Source: Anaerosoma tenue (GTDB lineage Bacteria > Actinomycetota > Coriobacteriia > Anaerosomatales > Anaerosomataceae). Taken from it: DNA of 64,000 nt. The position numbers and the translations under genes are program-made. This document shows positions 8,099 to 15,709 of this stretch, one piece after another. Each line of letters begins with the position of its first letter. Position 1 is the first letter of the stretch. The stretch covers positions 788,501 through 852,500 of the forward strand of contig NZ_JALNTY010000001.1 in assembly GCF_023161965.1 (NCBI RefSeq), in the 5' to 3' direction. Under the pieces are notes generated by a model. The model was not told the DNA's origin, did no database searches, and saw nothing but the letters and a program-made list of their open reading frames with translations.

Positions 8099-9448
8099 TC
8101 AGTCCCTGATCTTCCGCCGGATAGCCTGGAAGCGTTCGCGCATCGGCTCGGTCTCCACAGACAGGTGTTGACCGCGCTCGTAGAGCGCCCTGCCGTCCAC
8201 CATCGTCAGCAGCACGTCTTCCTGGTTGGACGTGTGCACGACAGCGCTGTACGGGTTCTCGGTGGGCACCTGATAGCTATGCGAGAGGTCCACCGCGATG
8301 ATGTCGGCACGCTTCCCCGGCTCAAGCGAGCCGGTGATGTCGTCGAGCTTGAGCGCTTGCGCACCGCCGATCGTGGCGAGACGCAGGAACTCCTCGGCGG
8401 TGAAGAAGCCCTTGCTGCCCAGCAAGCTGCGCTGGACGAGCAGACCCGTGCGCATCTCGGCGAAGAAGTCGATCGTGCTGTTCGACGCCGGTGAATCGGT
8501 ACCGATGCCCACGCGCAGCCCCTTGGCAAGGAAGTCGCCGAGGGGGGCGGTGCCCATGGCGAGCTTGGCGTTGCAGCGAGCGCACAAGGCCACCGCCACG
8601 TCTGTGCGCTCAAGGATGGCGATATCATCCGAGTCGACGTGCACGCAGTGGACCGCGAGCACGTTGGGGAGCTCGAGCACGCCCCACTGGTACACGTACC
8701 GCACCGGGCTCACGCCCGTTGGCATCCATGCCTCTTCGCCCCATCCGGACTGTGTTCGGAAGTCCTGCCCGAGCGGAGACGATCCGTACTTCACGAAGTC
8801 GTACTCGTCCCTGCTGCCGGCCAGGTGGAGCGAGACATGCGTGTCGTTCGTTCCCACAGCCTCCGCCACCGCCTGGAACAGCCGCGGGTGGCACGTGTAC
8901 GGGCCATGCGGCGCGATACCGATCGACATGCGCGCCGAGTTCGATCGCGCCTCCCATGCCCGCATGTCGTCGAACGCGGCGGCCACCTCGGCCTCGGCCT
9001 TCCCGGCGTCCATCGACGAGACCTCGCGATAGATGACCGCACGCAGGCCGGCGCTGTCCGCCGCCTCAAGGGATGCGCCCGAGTACGTCACGTCGGCGAT
9101 GGTGGTGATGCCCGAGCGGATCGCCTCTGTCGAACCGAGCACGGCCGATTCGCGCCAGTCGTCCTCGGTCAGCCGATCCTCCAGCCGCTGCACCTCCATC
9201 TTCCAGCGCGTGTACGGCAGATCGTCCACGACACCGCGGAAGACCGAGTACTCCAGGTGGGTGTGCAGGTCCACGAAGCCGGGCATCAGAGCCGCAAGAC
9301 CGTAGTCGGTGACCCCCTCGTCCGGATACGCGGCGAGGAGTTCCGCCCGCGTGCCCACCGCGACGATGTCGGAGTCGCGGATGACGATGCCCCCGTCCTC
9401 GATGTACGGAGCGCTCATGGGAAGAACGTATCGCGCCAGAAGAAGCAT
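8099..9448 (-). CDS. Amidohydrolase-family deaminase
   Basis: Metal-dependent hydrolase of the amidohydrolase superfamily, about 449 residues. Visible ligands are FVDLHTHLEYS (HxH), HLAGSRDEYDF, AVHCVHVDSDD and GTDSPASNSTIDFF with the catalytic Asp. The layout is that of the adenosine/S-adenosylhomocysteine/chlorohydrolase deaminase group (MtaD/SsnA/TrzN). Because it lies next to a menaquinone methyltransferase, 6-aminodeoxyfutalosine deaminase of the futalosine menaquinone route is a reasonable but unproven alternative. The ATG at 9448 is preferred over the GTG at 9454 because GGAGG lies eight bases before it. Confidence 0.8.
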   Translation of the reverse strand: MLLLARYVLPMSAPYIEDGGIVIRDSDIVAVGTRAELLAAYPDEGVTDYGLAALMPGFVDLHTHLEYSVFRGVVDDLPYTRWKMEVQRLEDRLTEDDWRESAVLGSTEAIRSGITTIADVTYSGASLEAADSAGLRAVIYREVSSMDAGKAEAEVAAAFDDMRAWEARSNSARMSIGIAPHGPYTCHPRLFQAVAEAVGTNDTHVSLHLAGSRDEYDFVKYGSSPLGQDFRTQSGWGEEAWMPTGVSPVRYVYQWGVLELPNVLAVHCVHVDSDDIAILERTDVAVALCARCNAKLAMGTAPLGDFLAKGLRVGIGTDSPASNSTIDFFAEMRTGLLVQRSLLGSKGFFTAEEFLRLATIGGAQALKLDDITGSLEPGKRADIIAVDLSHSYQVPTENPYSAVVHTSNQEDVLLTMVDGRALYERGQHLSVETEPMRERFQAIRRKIRD

Positions 9449-9530
9449 CGTCACGACCTCCGCAGGTGGGTTCGCCAGGCTCCTATCCTACATGCTCGCG
9501 CACGCGCGCTCCAACGCGGAACGGCTCGCG

Positions 9531-10262
9531 TCACTTCACCGCCACATGCACCGCCACGATACCGAAGGTGAGGTTGCGCCAGGTGACCTCCGAGAAGCCC
9601 GCCTTGTGAAGCTCGCCCGCGAGAGCCACCTGTCCGGGGAACGAAAGGATGGACTCGTTGAGATACTCGAACGAGGCGCGGTCGCCGGTGAGCTTCTCGC
9701 CGAGGAGCGGGATGACCGTGCGCAGGTAGAAGTGGTAGAGCACACGGAACGGCGGGAACAGCGGGCGGCTGAATTCGAGCACCACATAGCGCCCTCCGGG
9801 GCGCAGGACCCGGAACACCTCGCTGAAGTTCGCGGAGCGATCGGGCATGTTGCGCACACCGAAGCCGACGGTGACCACGTCGAAACTCTCGTCGGGCATC
9901 GGCAGCGCCTGTGCGTCGACCACGTCGAACTCGATGGTGGTGGGGCCCTCGTAGACCGCGACCTTGGTCTTGGCGACCTCGAGCATCTCGGGGACGAGGT
10001 CGGTGGAGAGGACCCGCGCCGGACGCCCTTGCTCTGCGAGGGCGAGCGTGAGGTCGCCCGTGCCCGCCGCCAGATCGAGCACCTCTGATGAGCGCCTCAA
10101 GCGCGCGAGCCGCACCGTCGTCCTCCGCCAGAGGCGATCGAGCCCCATGCTGGAGTACTTGTTGAACCGGTCGTACTCGGATGCGATCGTGGAGAAGATG
10201 TGCCTGGTGCGCTCCTCGCTCGGGCGCCCCGCCTCGGACGCGTGCCGTCCGCGCGCCATCAC
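9531..10262 (-). CDS. menG: Demethylmenaquinone methyltransferase
   Basis: SAM-dependent C-methylation of demethylmenaquinone, the last step of menaquinone synthesis. The 243-residue protein has IASEYDRFNKYSSMGLDRLWRR near the start, the SAM site VLDLAAGTGDLTLAL, FDVVTVGFGVRNMPD, EVFRVLRPGGRYVVLEFSRP and a C-terminal NLTFGIVAVHVAVK, all typical of UbiE/MenG. The GTG start overlaps the stop of the radical SAM gene (GTGA); an ATG one codon later is equally plausible. A menaquinone pool would feed electrons to the cytochromes encoded downstream. Confidence 0.93.
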   Translation of the reverse strand: MMARGRHASEAGRPSEERTRHIFSTIASEYDRFNKYSSMGLDRLWRRTTVRLARLRRSSEVLDLAAGTGDLTLALAEQGRPARVLSTDLVPEMLEVAKTKVAVYEGPTTIEFDVVDAQALPMPDESFDVVTVGFGVRNMPDRSANFSEVFRVLRPGGRYVVLEFSRPLFPPFRVLYHFYLRTVIPLLGEKLTGDRASFEYLNESILSFPGQVALAGELHKAGFSEVTWRNLTFGIVAVHVAVK

Positions 10263-12031
10263 GCACCCTGCTTCATGTAACGCGTGTCGCGCTCACGGAG
10301 CGCCGGGATGAGCGTCTCGGCGATGACCCTGAAGAGCAGGCCGGCGTTGTTGAAGATGTGGCCGGCGTTCATCTTGGCGGGCCAGTTGAGCTCGGTCTTC
10401 TCGCACACCGTGCTCTCGTTGAGGAGGGCGATCTCTTCCTTGTACTCACCCAGCAGCCGCCCGCGCTCCGGCTCCTCGTGGCGCATGATGTCGTCGATAC
10501 GCGCCATGGCGATCTGCGCCTCGAGGATGCGCCGCTCGGTGGCCATCGCGGTCTTCTGGTCGATGGCGCCCACCTTGGCCTTCACGCGGTTGATGCCCAC
10601 GGCGGCCTCATAGGTGGCGTCCACCATCTCGTCGAGCGTCATGGCGTCCGGGATGTAGTTGAGGATGTGCTTCCACGAGGGCTGAAGGAGCAGCTGGCGG
10701 TGCTCCTCGAGCGTGCGGGCGCGGAGCGTGTACCCGAACTCCTCGGGGTTCTCGAAGACACGCGATCCCGGATCCAGGAACGGAGCCATCGGCCCGATGA
10801 ACGGCAGCAGCTTGGGGTTGTTCCCGATGCGCGCATAGAGTTCCTCAACGGCCGCCGCCGTACCGAGCACCGACTCGGCCGTCTGGGTGGGGATGCCGGT
10901 CATGAAGTACAGGTCGAAGCGCTGGCAGTTGTGCTTGAAGGCTTGCTCGATCGACTCCGACAGCGCCTCCCACGTGTACGGCTTGCCGAAGGCGGCGCGC
11001 ACCGCGTCGTCGTGGCTCTCGGCCGAGACCTCCACCGAGTAGTCGTTGAGGTTCTCATCGAGCAGCGCGTAGAAGTCCTCGCTCGGCGGCGTGAAGAACT
11101 CGAAGCCGATCGGATTCTGGAAGTCGATCTTCCGGAGACCCGTGATGAACTGCTTCACGTAGTCCTCGCCCGCCTGGCGGAAGTCGTTGAGCACGAAGAC
11201 CGGCCCCGGGATGTGCTTGGCGATGTGCGCGATGTCCCTCACCAGGAGGTCGGGATCGCGGAACGCCACTCGATCGCGGCCGAAGTGCTCGCGGAACGCG
11301 GTGGCCGAGCCGCCGCACGTGGCGCAGTTGCGCGTGCATCCGCGACAGGTGAGCGACGCGGAGACCGGGTAGCTCAGCCAGCCCTTGAACGGCAGCGACG
11401 AGGACATGTCAGCCGAGCGGATGACCGAGCGCATCGAGAAGCTGTAGTCGAGCTTCACGTGATCGAACTCCGGGGGCACGCAGGTGAAGGGGTTCACCAC
11501 CACCGCGCCAGAGGCGTCCTTGTGCGTGAGGTTGGGGATGTCGGCCACGCTGCCTTTGCGCTTGAGCGCATAGACGAGCTGCGTGAAGGGGTCCTCGGTG
11601 GAGTCGCCGCGGATAACGTAGTCCACGCAGTCGTACCGCACGAGCTCCTCGTGGAAGTACGACGCGCTGAGGCCGCCGAACACCACCGGCGTGTCGGGAT
11701 GGTGCTTCTTGCAGATGCGCGCGATCTCGATGGAGCCGTGCGCGTGCGGCGCCCAGTGCAGGTCGATGCCGAAGGCCACCGGGTCCATCGATGCGATCGC
11801 CTTCTCCACATCGAACTTCGGCTTGGTGAGCATCAGTAGCGCGAGGTTGCTGACCTTCACATGCAGGCCGTGCCGCTCGAGGTACTCGCCGATGGTGGTG
11901 AAGCCGAGCGGATACATCTCGAAGATGGGGCTCGAAGGCACGAGATCGGAGACCGGTCCGTACATGATGGACGTCTCGCGGAAGTCGTACACGCTCGGCG
12001 CATGGAGCAGGATCAGGTCCGGCTTCGACAT
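10259..12031 (-). CDS. B12-binding / radical SAM domain protein
   Basis: A 590-residue protein. The N-terminal part resembles a cobalamin-binding (Rossmann) domain (PVVFGGLSASYFHEELVRY). The radical SAM cluster motif CTRNCATC lies near residues 233-240, embedded in SLTCRGCTRNCATCGGS. It resembles the archaeal/bacterial family known as the Ta0216 B12-binding/radical SAM group; no biochemical function is known to me. The start is ATG with GAGGAGG about ten bases before it. It shares four bases with menG, so a role tied to quinone metabolism is possible, but only by context. Confidence 0.82.
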   Translation of the reverse strand: MSKPDLILLHAPSVYDFRETSIMYGPVSDLVPSSPIFEMYPLGFTTIGEYLERHGLHVKVSNLALLMLTKPKFDVEKAIASMDPVAFGIDLHWAPHAHGSIEIARICKKHHPDTPVVFGGLSASYFHEELVRYDCVDYVIRGDSTEDPFTQLVYALKRKGSVADIPNLTHKDASGAVVVNPFTCVPPEFDHVKLDYSFSMRSVIRSADMSSSLPFKGWLSYPVSASLTCRGCTRNCATCGGSATAFREHFGRDRVAFRDPDLLVRDIAHIAKHIPGPVFVLNDFRQAGEDYVKQFITGLRKIDFQNPIGFEFFTPPSEDFYALLDENLNDYSVEVSAESHDDAVRAAFGKPYTWEALSESIEQAFKHNCQRFDLYFMTGIPTQTAESVLGTAAAVEELYARIGNNPKLLPFIGPMAPFLDPGSRVFENPEEFGYTLRARTLEEHRQLLLQPSWKHILNYIPDAMTLDEMVDATYEAAVGINRVKAKVGAIDQKTAMATERRILEAQIAMARIDDIMRHEEPERGRLLGEYKEEIALLNESTVCEKTELNWPAKMNAGHIFNNAGLLFRVIAETLIPALRERDTRYMKQGA

Positions 12032-12143
12032 CGGATAGGGGCCTCCTCGGGCCATAACACGGGCGGCGATGCCGCCCGGGAAGAGACAACGGCGCAGTAT
12101 AGCACAGGCGCACGGCACGCCTGCCGCGGCGGACAGCGCCCTG

Positions 12144-12686
12144 CTAGCGGAGCTCTCCTTGTGCCGAGGCCTCCACGCGATCCACCAGCCAGCCGCTATC
12201 GTCCTTCACCAACGTGTACGTCGTCTCGTAGCTGACCGCGAGCGGCTCCGTGAGATACGTCAGCGTGTCCAACGAGAAGTACCGGTAGGTCCAGTCCTCA
12301 CGAGCCGCCACCACCGCGGTGGTGGCCTCTTCCGAGACGGAGCGCACCTCCATGTTCTCGATGGACTGCTCTATCCCTTTGCCGTCCATCAGGTTGAACT
12401 GGATGTACGCATCTACGCGCACGAACTCCTCCGGGGTCATCGTGGCGGTCGGGATGCTCGAATCCGCCATGCGATACGAGTAGCTGATCCAGTCGAGATA
12501 CGAGCGCACAGCCGATTCCGGCGTGCCAAGTTCGTGAGGCCGCGGTGCCACTGGCGCCGGAACCTCGCTCGCGGCCGACGACGCGGAGTCGCCGGGGTCG
12601 GTAGCGGCGCAACCGCTCACCAGGAACGCGAGCGTGACAGCGGAGCACAGCAGCACAGTGCGGCGGAGCAGGGCGGCCGGGGTCAA
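12144..12686 (-). CDS. Lipoprotein, probable NTF2-like fold
   Basis: A 180-residue exported lipoprotein: basic start, hydrophobic helix and lipobox LVSGC with the lipidated Cys near residue 26, then an Ala/Ser/Pro linker. The C-terminal half (PESAVRSYLDWISYSY to the end) looks like an alpha+beta NTF2-like domain, as judged by SYETTYTLVKDDSGWLVDRVEA. The TTG at 12686 puts the start after the end of the rex-like gene with an eight-base gap; a GTG at 12656 is also possible. Function unknown. Confidence 0.6.
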   Translation of the reverse strand: MTPAALLRRTVLLCSAVTLAFLVSGCAATDPGDSASSAASEVPAPVAPRPHELGTPESAVRSYLDWISYSYRMADSSIPTATMTPEEFVRVDAYIQFNLMDGKGIEQSIENMEVRSVSEEATTAVVAAREDWTYRYFSLDTLTYLTEPLAVSYETTYTLVKDDSGWLVDRVEASAQGELR

Positions 12687-12694
12687 CGTGCGGC

Positions 12695-13351
12695 CTATCT
12701 CGTCCCGACAGCGCCGGCGGAGACCCGGCAACGGCACGCGAGGCTCTTGAGGTCGCATGGCATGCGGAGCTGCGTGACGCTCATGCCCTCGGGCTTGCGC
12801 AGGCGGATGATCGGCGTGAGAAGCAACGCTCCCGTGACTCCCGCGTTGGACAGCAGGTCGAGGGTGATCTGCACCCATCCGGGCGAGCATGCCACAAGCG
12901 CCACGCGCGCGTTCAGCTCCGGGTCCAGACGAGGGATGTCGGTGAGATGCCGCACCGTGAGGTCGCCGATCACGGCGCCGGCGTCCTCCGGCAGCTCGGA
13001 GAAGTACGCCACGGGCTTCACGCCGTACTGCTCGGAGGGGAACACGACCTGGAGCGCCTGGAGCATCTCGGCGGTCCCTACCTTGATGACCGGGTACTCC
13101 TCGGACAGGCCGAGGAACTTGGTGATCTCGGCGTACAGGAGCACGGGGTCGTACCCGGCGCCCGGCCGCCCGATGTCGCCGACGAACGATATGTCGCGGC
13201 GTACCGTCTCCTCCTTGATGTTGAGCTCCTCGGCTATCTGGCGCGAGGTGATGCGCTCGGGGGCGCCCACGCGGAGCAACTCCCCGAGGTAGCAGTGGTA
13301 GAGCGAAAGGCGATACAGCGTTGCGTCGGGCGTGTTTTGCGGGTCAGCCAT
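12695..13351 (-). CDS. Rex-like transcriptional regulator with degenerate NAD(H) site
   Basis: A 218-residue protein with the Rex winged-helix DNA-binding domain: ERITSRQIAEELNIKEETVRRDISFVGDIGRPGAGYD, recognisable by VRRD and the GxGYD signature. The C-terminal half keeps the Rex length and the late GVTGALLLTP segment. Where Rex carries the Rossmann GxGxxG loop, this protein has VIKVGTAEMLQALQV, so NADH sensing may be lost. The end is Cys-rich (RMPC...ACRCR). The second of two nearby ATGs has the better ribosome site (GAGGGGG, six bases). A nested inverted repeat covers the promoter. Confidence 0.78.
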   Translation of the reverse strand: MADPQNTPDATLYRLSLYHCYLGELLRVGAPERITSRQIAEELNIKEETVRRDISFVGDIGRPGAGYDPVLLYAEITKFLGLSEEYPVIKVGTAEMLQALQVVFPSEQYGVKPVAYFSELPEDAGAVIGDLTVRHLTDIPRLDPELNARVALVACSPGWVQITLDLLSNAGVTGALLLTPIIRLRKPEGMSVTQLRMPCDLKSLACRCRVSAGAVGTR

Positions 13352-13371
13352 GCCCATCCCCCTCGAGTGAA

Positions 13372-13426
13372 GCCGATGATTCGTAATCTTACCGCGTCTT
13401 TACGAATCCGTGAACGAGTCATCGGC
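13372..13426 (-). promoter_or_regulatory. Promoter and nested inverted repeat upstream of the rex-like gene
   Basis: Minus-strand promoter candidate: -35 TTCACG (13409-13414), 17-base spacer, -10 TAAGAT (13386-13391). It is overlapped by a perfect 8-base inverted repeat ATTCGTAA (13379-13386) / TTACGAAT (13400-13407), nested inside an outer repeat GCCGATGA (13372-13379) / TCATCGGC (13419-13426). The geometry fits an operator, perhaps autoregulatory. It does not match the usual Rex box TTGTGA-N6-TCACAA. Confidence 0.45.
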
Positions 13427-13544
13427 CTGACGTGGGATGATTCTTGAGCGAGCGATGGGCAAGCCGTTAACTGCGAACGGACTCAGCCACGTTCAGGTTC
13501 GATGGGGGCCGGTTCACGGGATCCGGCAGGCCCGGATGCGACCG

Positions 13545-14372
13545 CTAGTGGAAGTACTCGGAGTGGAGTGATGTGGTGAGGAACGAGGTGAAGAACAGCG
13601 ACAGTATCGCAAGAACGAACCCCAGCAGGAGGAGCATCGCCGCGCTGCGGCCCTTCATGCCGTAGAAGCGACGCGCGTGGAGGTAGATGCCGTAGACGAA
13701 CCAGGTGACGAGCGACCACGTCTCGATCGGGTCCCACCCCCAGAAGCGGCCCCAGGAGTAGTACGCCCATATCGCGCCGGTGAGCATACCGATACCCCAG
13801 AACGCGAACGTGAGCCCGGCGAACCGATATGACTCACGATCGAGCGTAGCCGCATCCGGCACGTTCGCGATGCGTTGCACGAGCGTGGTGTCGCGAGCGA
13901 TGTACAGCACCCCGTGGCCGAGAGAGATCAGCGCCGCCGCGAACGCCACGAAGTAGAAGCACACATGCAGCACCAGCCACACCCCCCTGAACGTGAGGGG
14001 CAGCATCTGGACCTCAGGACCGGTGTAGACGGCGAGTCCGAGCAACAACAGGACCGCCGGGTAGATCAGCGTGGTGAGGTACGCGCTCCCGGGACGCCGC
14101 CAGCGCAACGCCTGCATGAACGTCATCGCAACCCAGGCGTTGGACGACAGCACCTCGTAGCGGGTGAGGTACGGCCCGTGCCCGGTGCCGTACCAACGCA
14201 GCCCGAGCGCCACGGAGTGCACCGCCAGCCCCACGAGCGCCAGCGTATGACCCGCGCGTGCGACACCCGGCTTCGACATCGTGACCCCGAAGACGACGCA
14301 TCCTGCCGCGATCGCATAGGCCACGAGCGCGAACACGTGCAGCGGAGTCTCGATCGCGAGGGCCTGCTCCAT
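13545..14372 (-). CDS. ccsB: Cytochrome c assembly protein CcsB/CcsA (system II)
   Basis: A 275-residue polytopic membrane protein that in system II handles and exports heme for attachment to apocytochromes. It has about eight hydrophobic helices. The heme-handling tryptophan-rich motif is WGRFWGWDPIETWSLVTW near residue 205, and conserved histidines sit in LVGLAVHSVALGLRW and VWLVLHVCFYF. The start ATG overlaps the resB stop (TGATG), so the two form a translationally coupled pair, directly downstream of the multiheme cytochrome genes that need it. Confidence 0.92.
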   Translation of the reverse strand: MEQALAIETPLHVFALVAYAIAAGCVVFGVTMSKPGVARAGHTLALVGLAVHSVALGLRWYGTGHGPYLTRYEVLSSNAWVAMTFMQALRWRRPGSAYLTTLIYPAVLLLLGLAVYTGPEVQMLPLTFRGVWLVLHVCFYFVAFAAALISLGHGVLYIARDTTLVQRIANVPDAATLDRESYRFAGLTFAFWGIGMLTGAIWAYYSWGRFWGWDPIETWSLVTWFVYGIYLHARRFYGMKGRSAAMLLLLGFVLAILSLFFTSFLTTSLHSEYFH

Positions 14373-15661
14373 CACACATCCTCTCCCGGACCGGCATCGA
14401 GCCCGAGTATCGCATCCCGCTCGGCCACGTACGCGCGTGACATCCTCGCCGCATGCCAACCGTACAGCACACCGTCGCCCGTCTCCACGAGCACGAGTTC
14501 GCGGGGGATCCACCCGTACAGCATCAGCGAGCCCAGCGCGATGATGCTGAAGCCGATCAAGAGGACGGTCATCCCCGGCTCGCGTTGGATGATGAAGCGG
14601 GCCCACTGCGCGGTCCCGATGTACTCGACGGTGAGCCCGGCCACAGTCCCGGTCCCGCCTTCGGCCAGAGTGACCGGCTCGGAGGAGTCGTCACCCGCCG
14701 GGCGCAGGCCGAGCGGCTCGGCCGCACGCACCGCGTACGGGTCCCACCGCGCTTCGACCGCCACGCCTCCAACGTCGTACGGCTCCTCCGTGTACGCGAC
14801 ATCACCCTGCTCGATGAACGGGAACTCGATACGGACGGGGTGCTCGACGCCTTCGTCCGTGCGGAAGACCACGAACGCAGCATCGCCGAACTCGCCGGGC
14901 TGGGCGTAGATGGTGTGGCCGTTGAGGCGGAGCGGATGATTCACGCTCACGACCCGGGGCGTCCAGGAACCCCTGCCGTCGCGCGTGGACAGCGTGGCGC
15001 TCACCTCACGAAGGCCGCCGCCCGGCCATGTCGCCACCGTCACGCCATCGAACCGGATCGGCACGCCGATCTCGGGCACCGCCTGCGCATCCTCCACGGC
15101 CCAGTATGCGTCTCCCGGAGAGTGCACCTCGCCCTCGGACAGGTCGAGGATCGCCCCCCGAGTGGACCCGAGAGCCACCGCAGCGGCGATGAGTGACACG
15201 AACATGCCCACGTGAAGGATCGCCGACGCCCATACGCCGACACGATGGCGTGCGAACACCCGCGCATCACCCGCGACCCGACGCTGGCGGTACCCGGCCG
15301 CCCGCGCCCGTGCCGCGATGTCATCAGCAGAGACCCCCGCGATCGCCGTGCGCGCGACGCGCCCCTCCCCCGACCAGGCGCGCCATGCGCCGGCAAGCAT
15401 GCGGTGGGTCGCGATGCCCAGGACCACAGCGAACACGGCAAGCATCGCGAGGAACCACCAGGAGCTGAAGATGGCGTGCAGCCCGAGCGCGTCCGCGACA
15501 CCCGCGAGCATCGGATTGCGCGCCCGCCAGGCGGCGATCGTCGCCTCACGCCCGGGTGACGACTGCGGGATGTACGCGCCGATCGCGCCGCAGACGGCAA
15601 CGAACGCCATCAGGGCGATGGAGGTGCCACGGGAGGTCAGGACGTCCAGTAGTCTGCGCAT
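14372..15661 (-). CDS. resB: Cytochrome c biogenesis protein ResB/Ccs1
   Basis: Partner of CcsB in the system II cytochrome c synthetase complex. The protein of about 429 residues has transmembrane helices near residues 12-30, 65-85 and 155-175, a large extracytoplasmic region (SEGEVHSPGDAYWAVEDAQ to PGEFGDAAFVVFRTD) and a final helix (PGMTVLLIGFSIIALGSLMLYGW). The LTSRGTSIALMAF start and the short LPHE-like end segment are typical. The ATG at 15661 was chosen; an in-frame GTG nine codons upstream cannot be excluded. It lies 48 bases after the largest cytochrome gene. Confidence 0.88.
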   Translation of the reverse strand: MRRLLDVLTSRGTSIALMAFVAVCGAIGAYIPQSSPGREATIAAWRARNPMLAGVADALGLHAIFSSWWFLAMLAVFAVVLGIATHRMLAGAWRAWSGEGRVARTAIAGVSADDIAARARAAGYRQRRVAGDARVFARHRVGVWASAILHVGMFVSLIAAAVALGSTRGAILDLSEGEVHSPGDAYWAVEDAQAVPEIGVPIRFDGVTVATWPGGGLREVSATLSTRDGRGSWTPRVVSVNHPLRLNGHTIYAQPGEFGDAAFVVFRTDEGVEHPVRIEFPFIEQGDVAYTEEPYDVGGVAVEARWDPYAVRAAEPLGLRPAGDDSSEPVTLAEGGTGTVAGLTVEYIGTAQWARFIIQREPGMTVLLIGFSIIALGSLMLYGWIPRELVLVETGDGVLYGWHAARMSRAYVAERDAILGLDAGPGEDV

Positions 15662-15709
15662 GCGGATGATGGTAGCAGGTGGCGGCACGGACGCATGCGG
15701 AACAGCCGG

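Noticed and set aside
10181-11839. Open frame of 552 codons on the plus strand
   Set aside because: Antisense to the B12 radical SAM gene, with shadow-like composition.
13464-13530. Weak hairpins (CCGTT/AACGG and GGGCC/GGCCC) after ccsB
   Set aside because: Short stems and no T-tract; not convincing as terminators.
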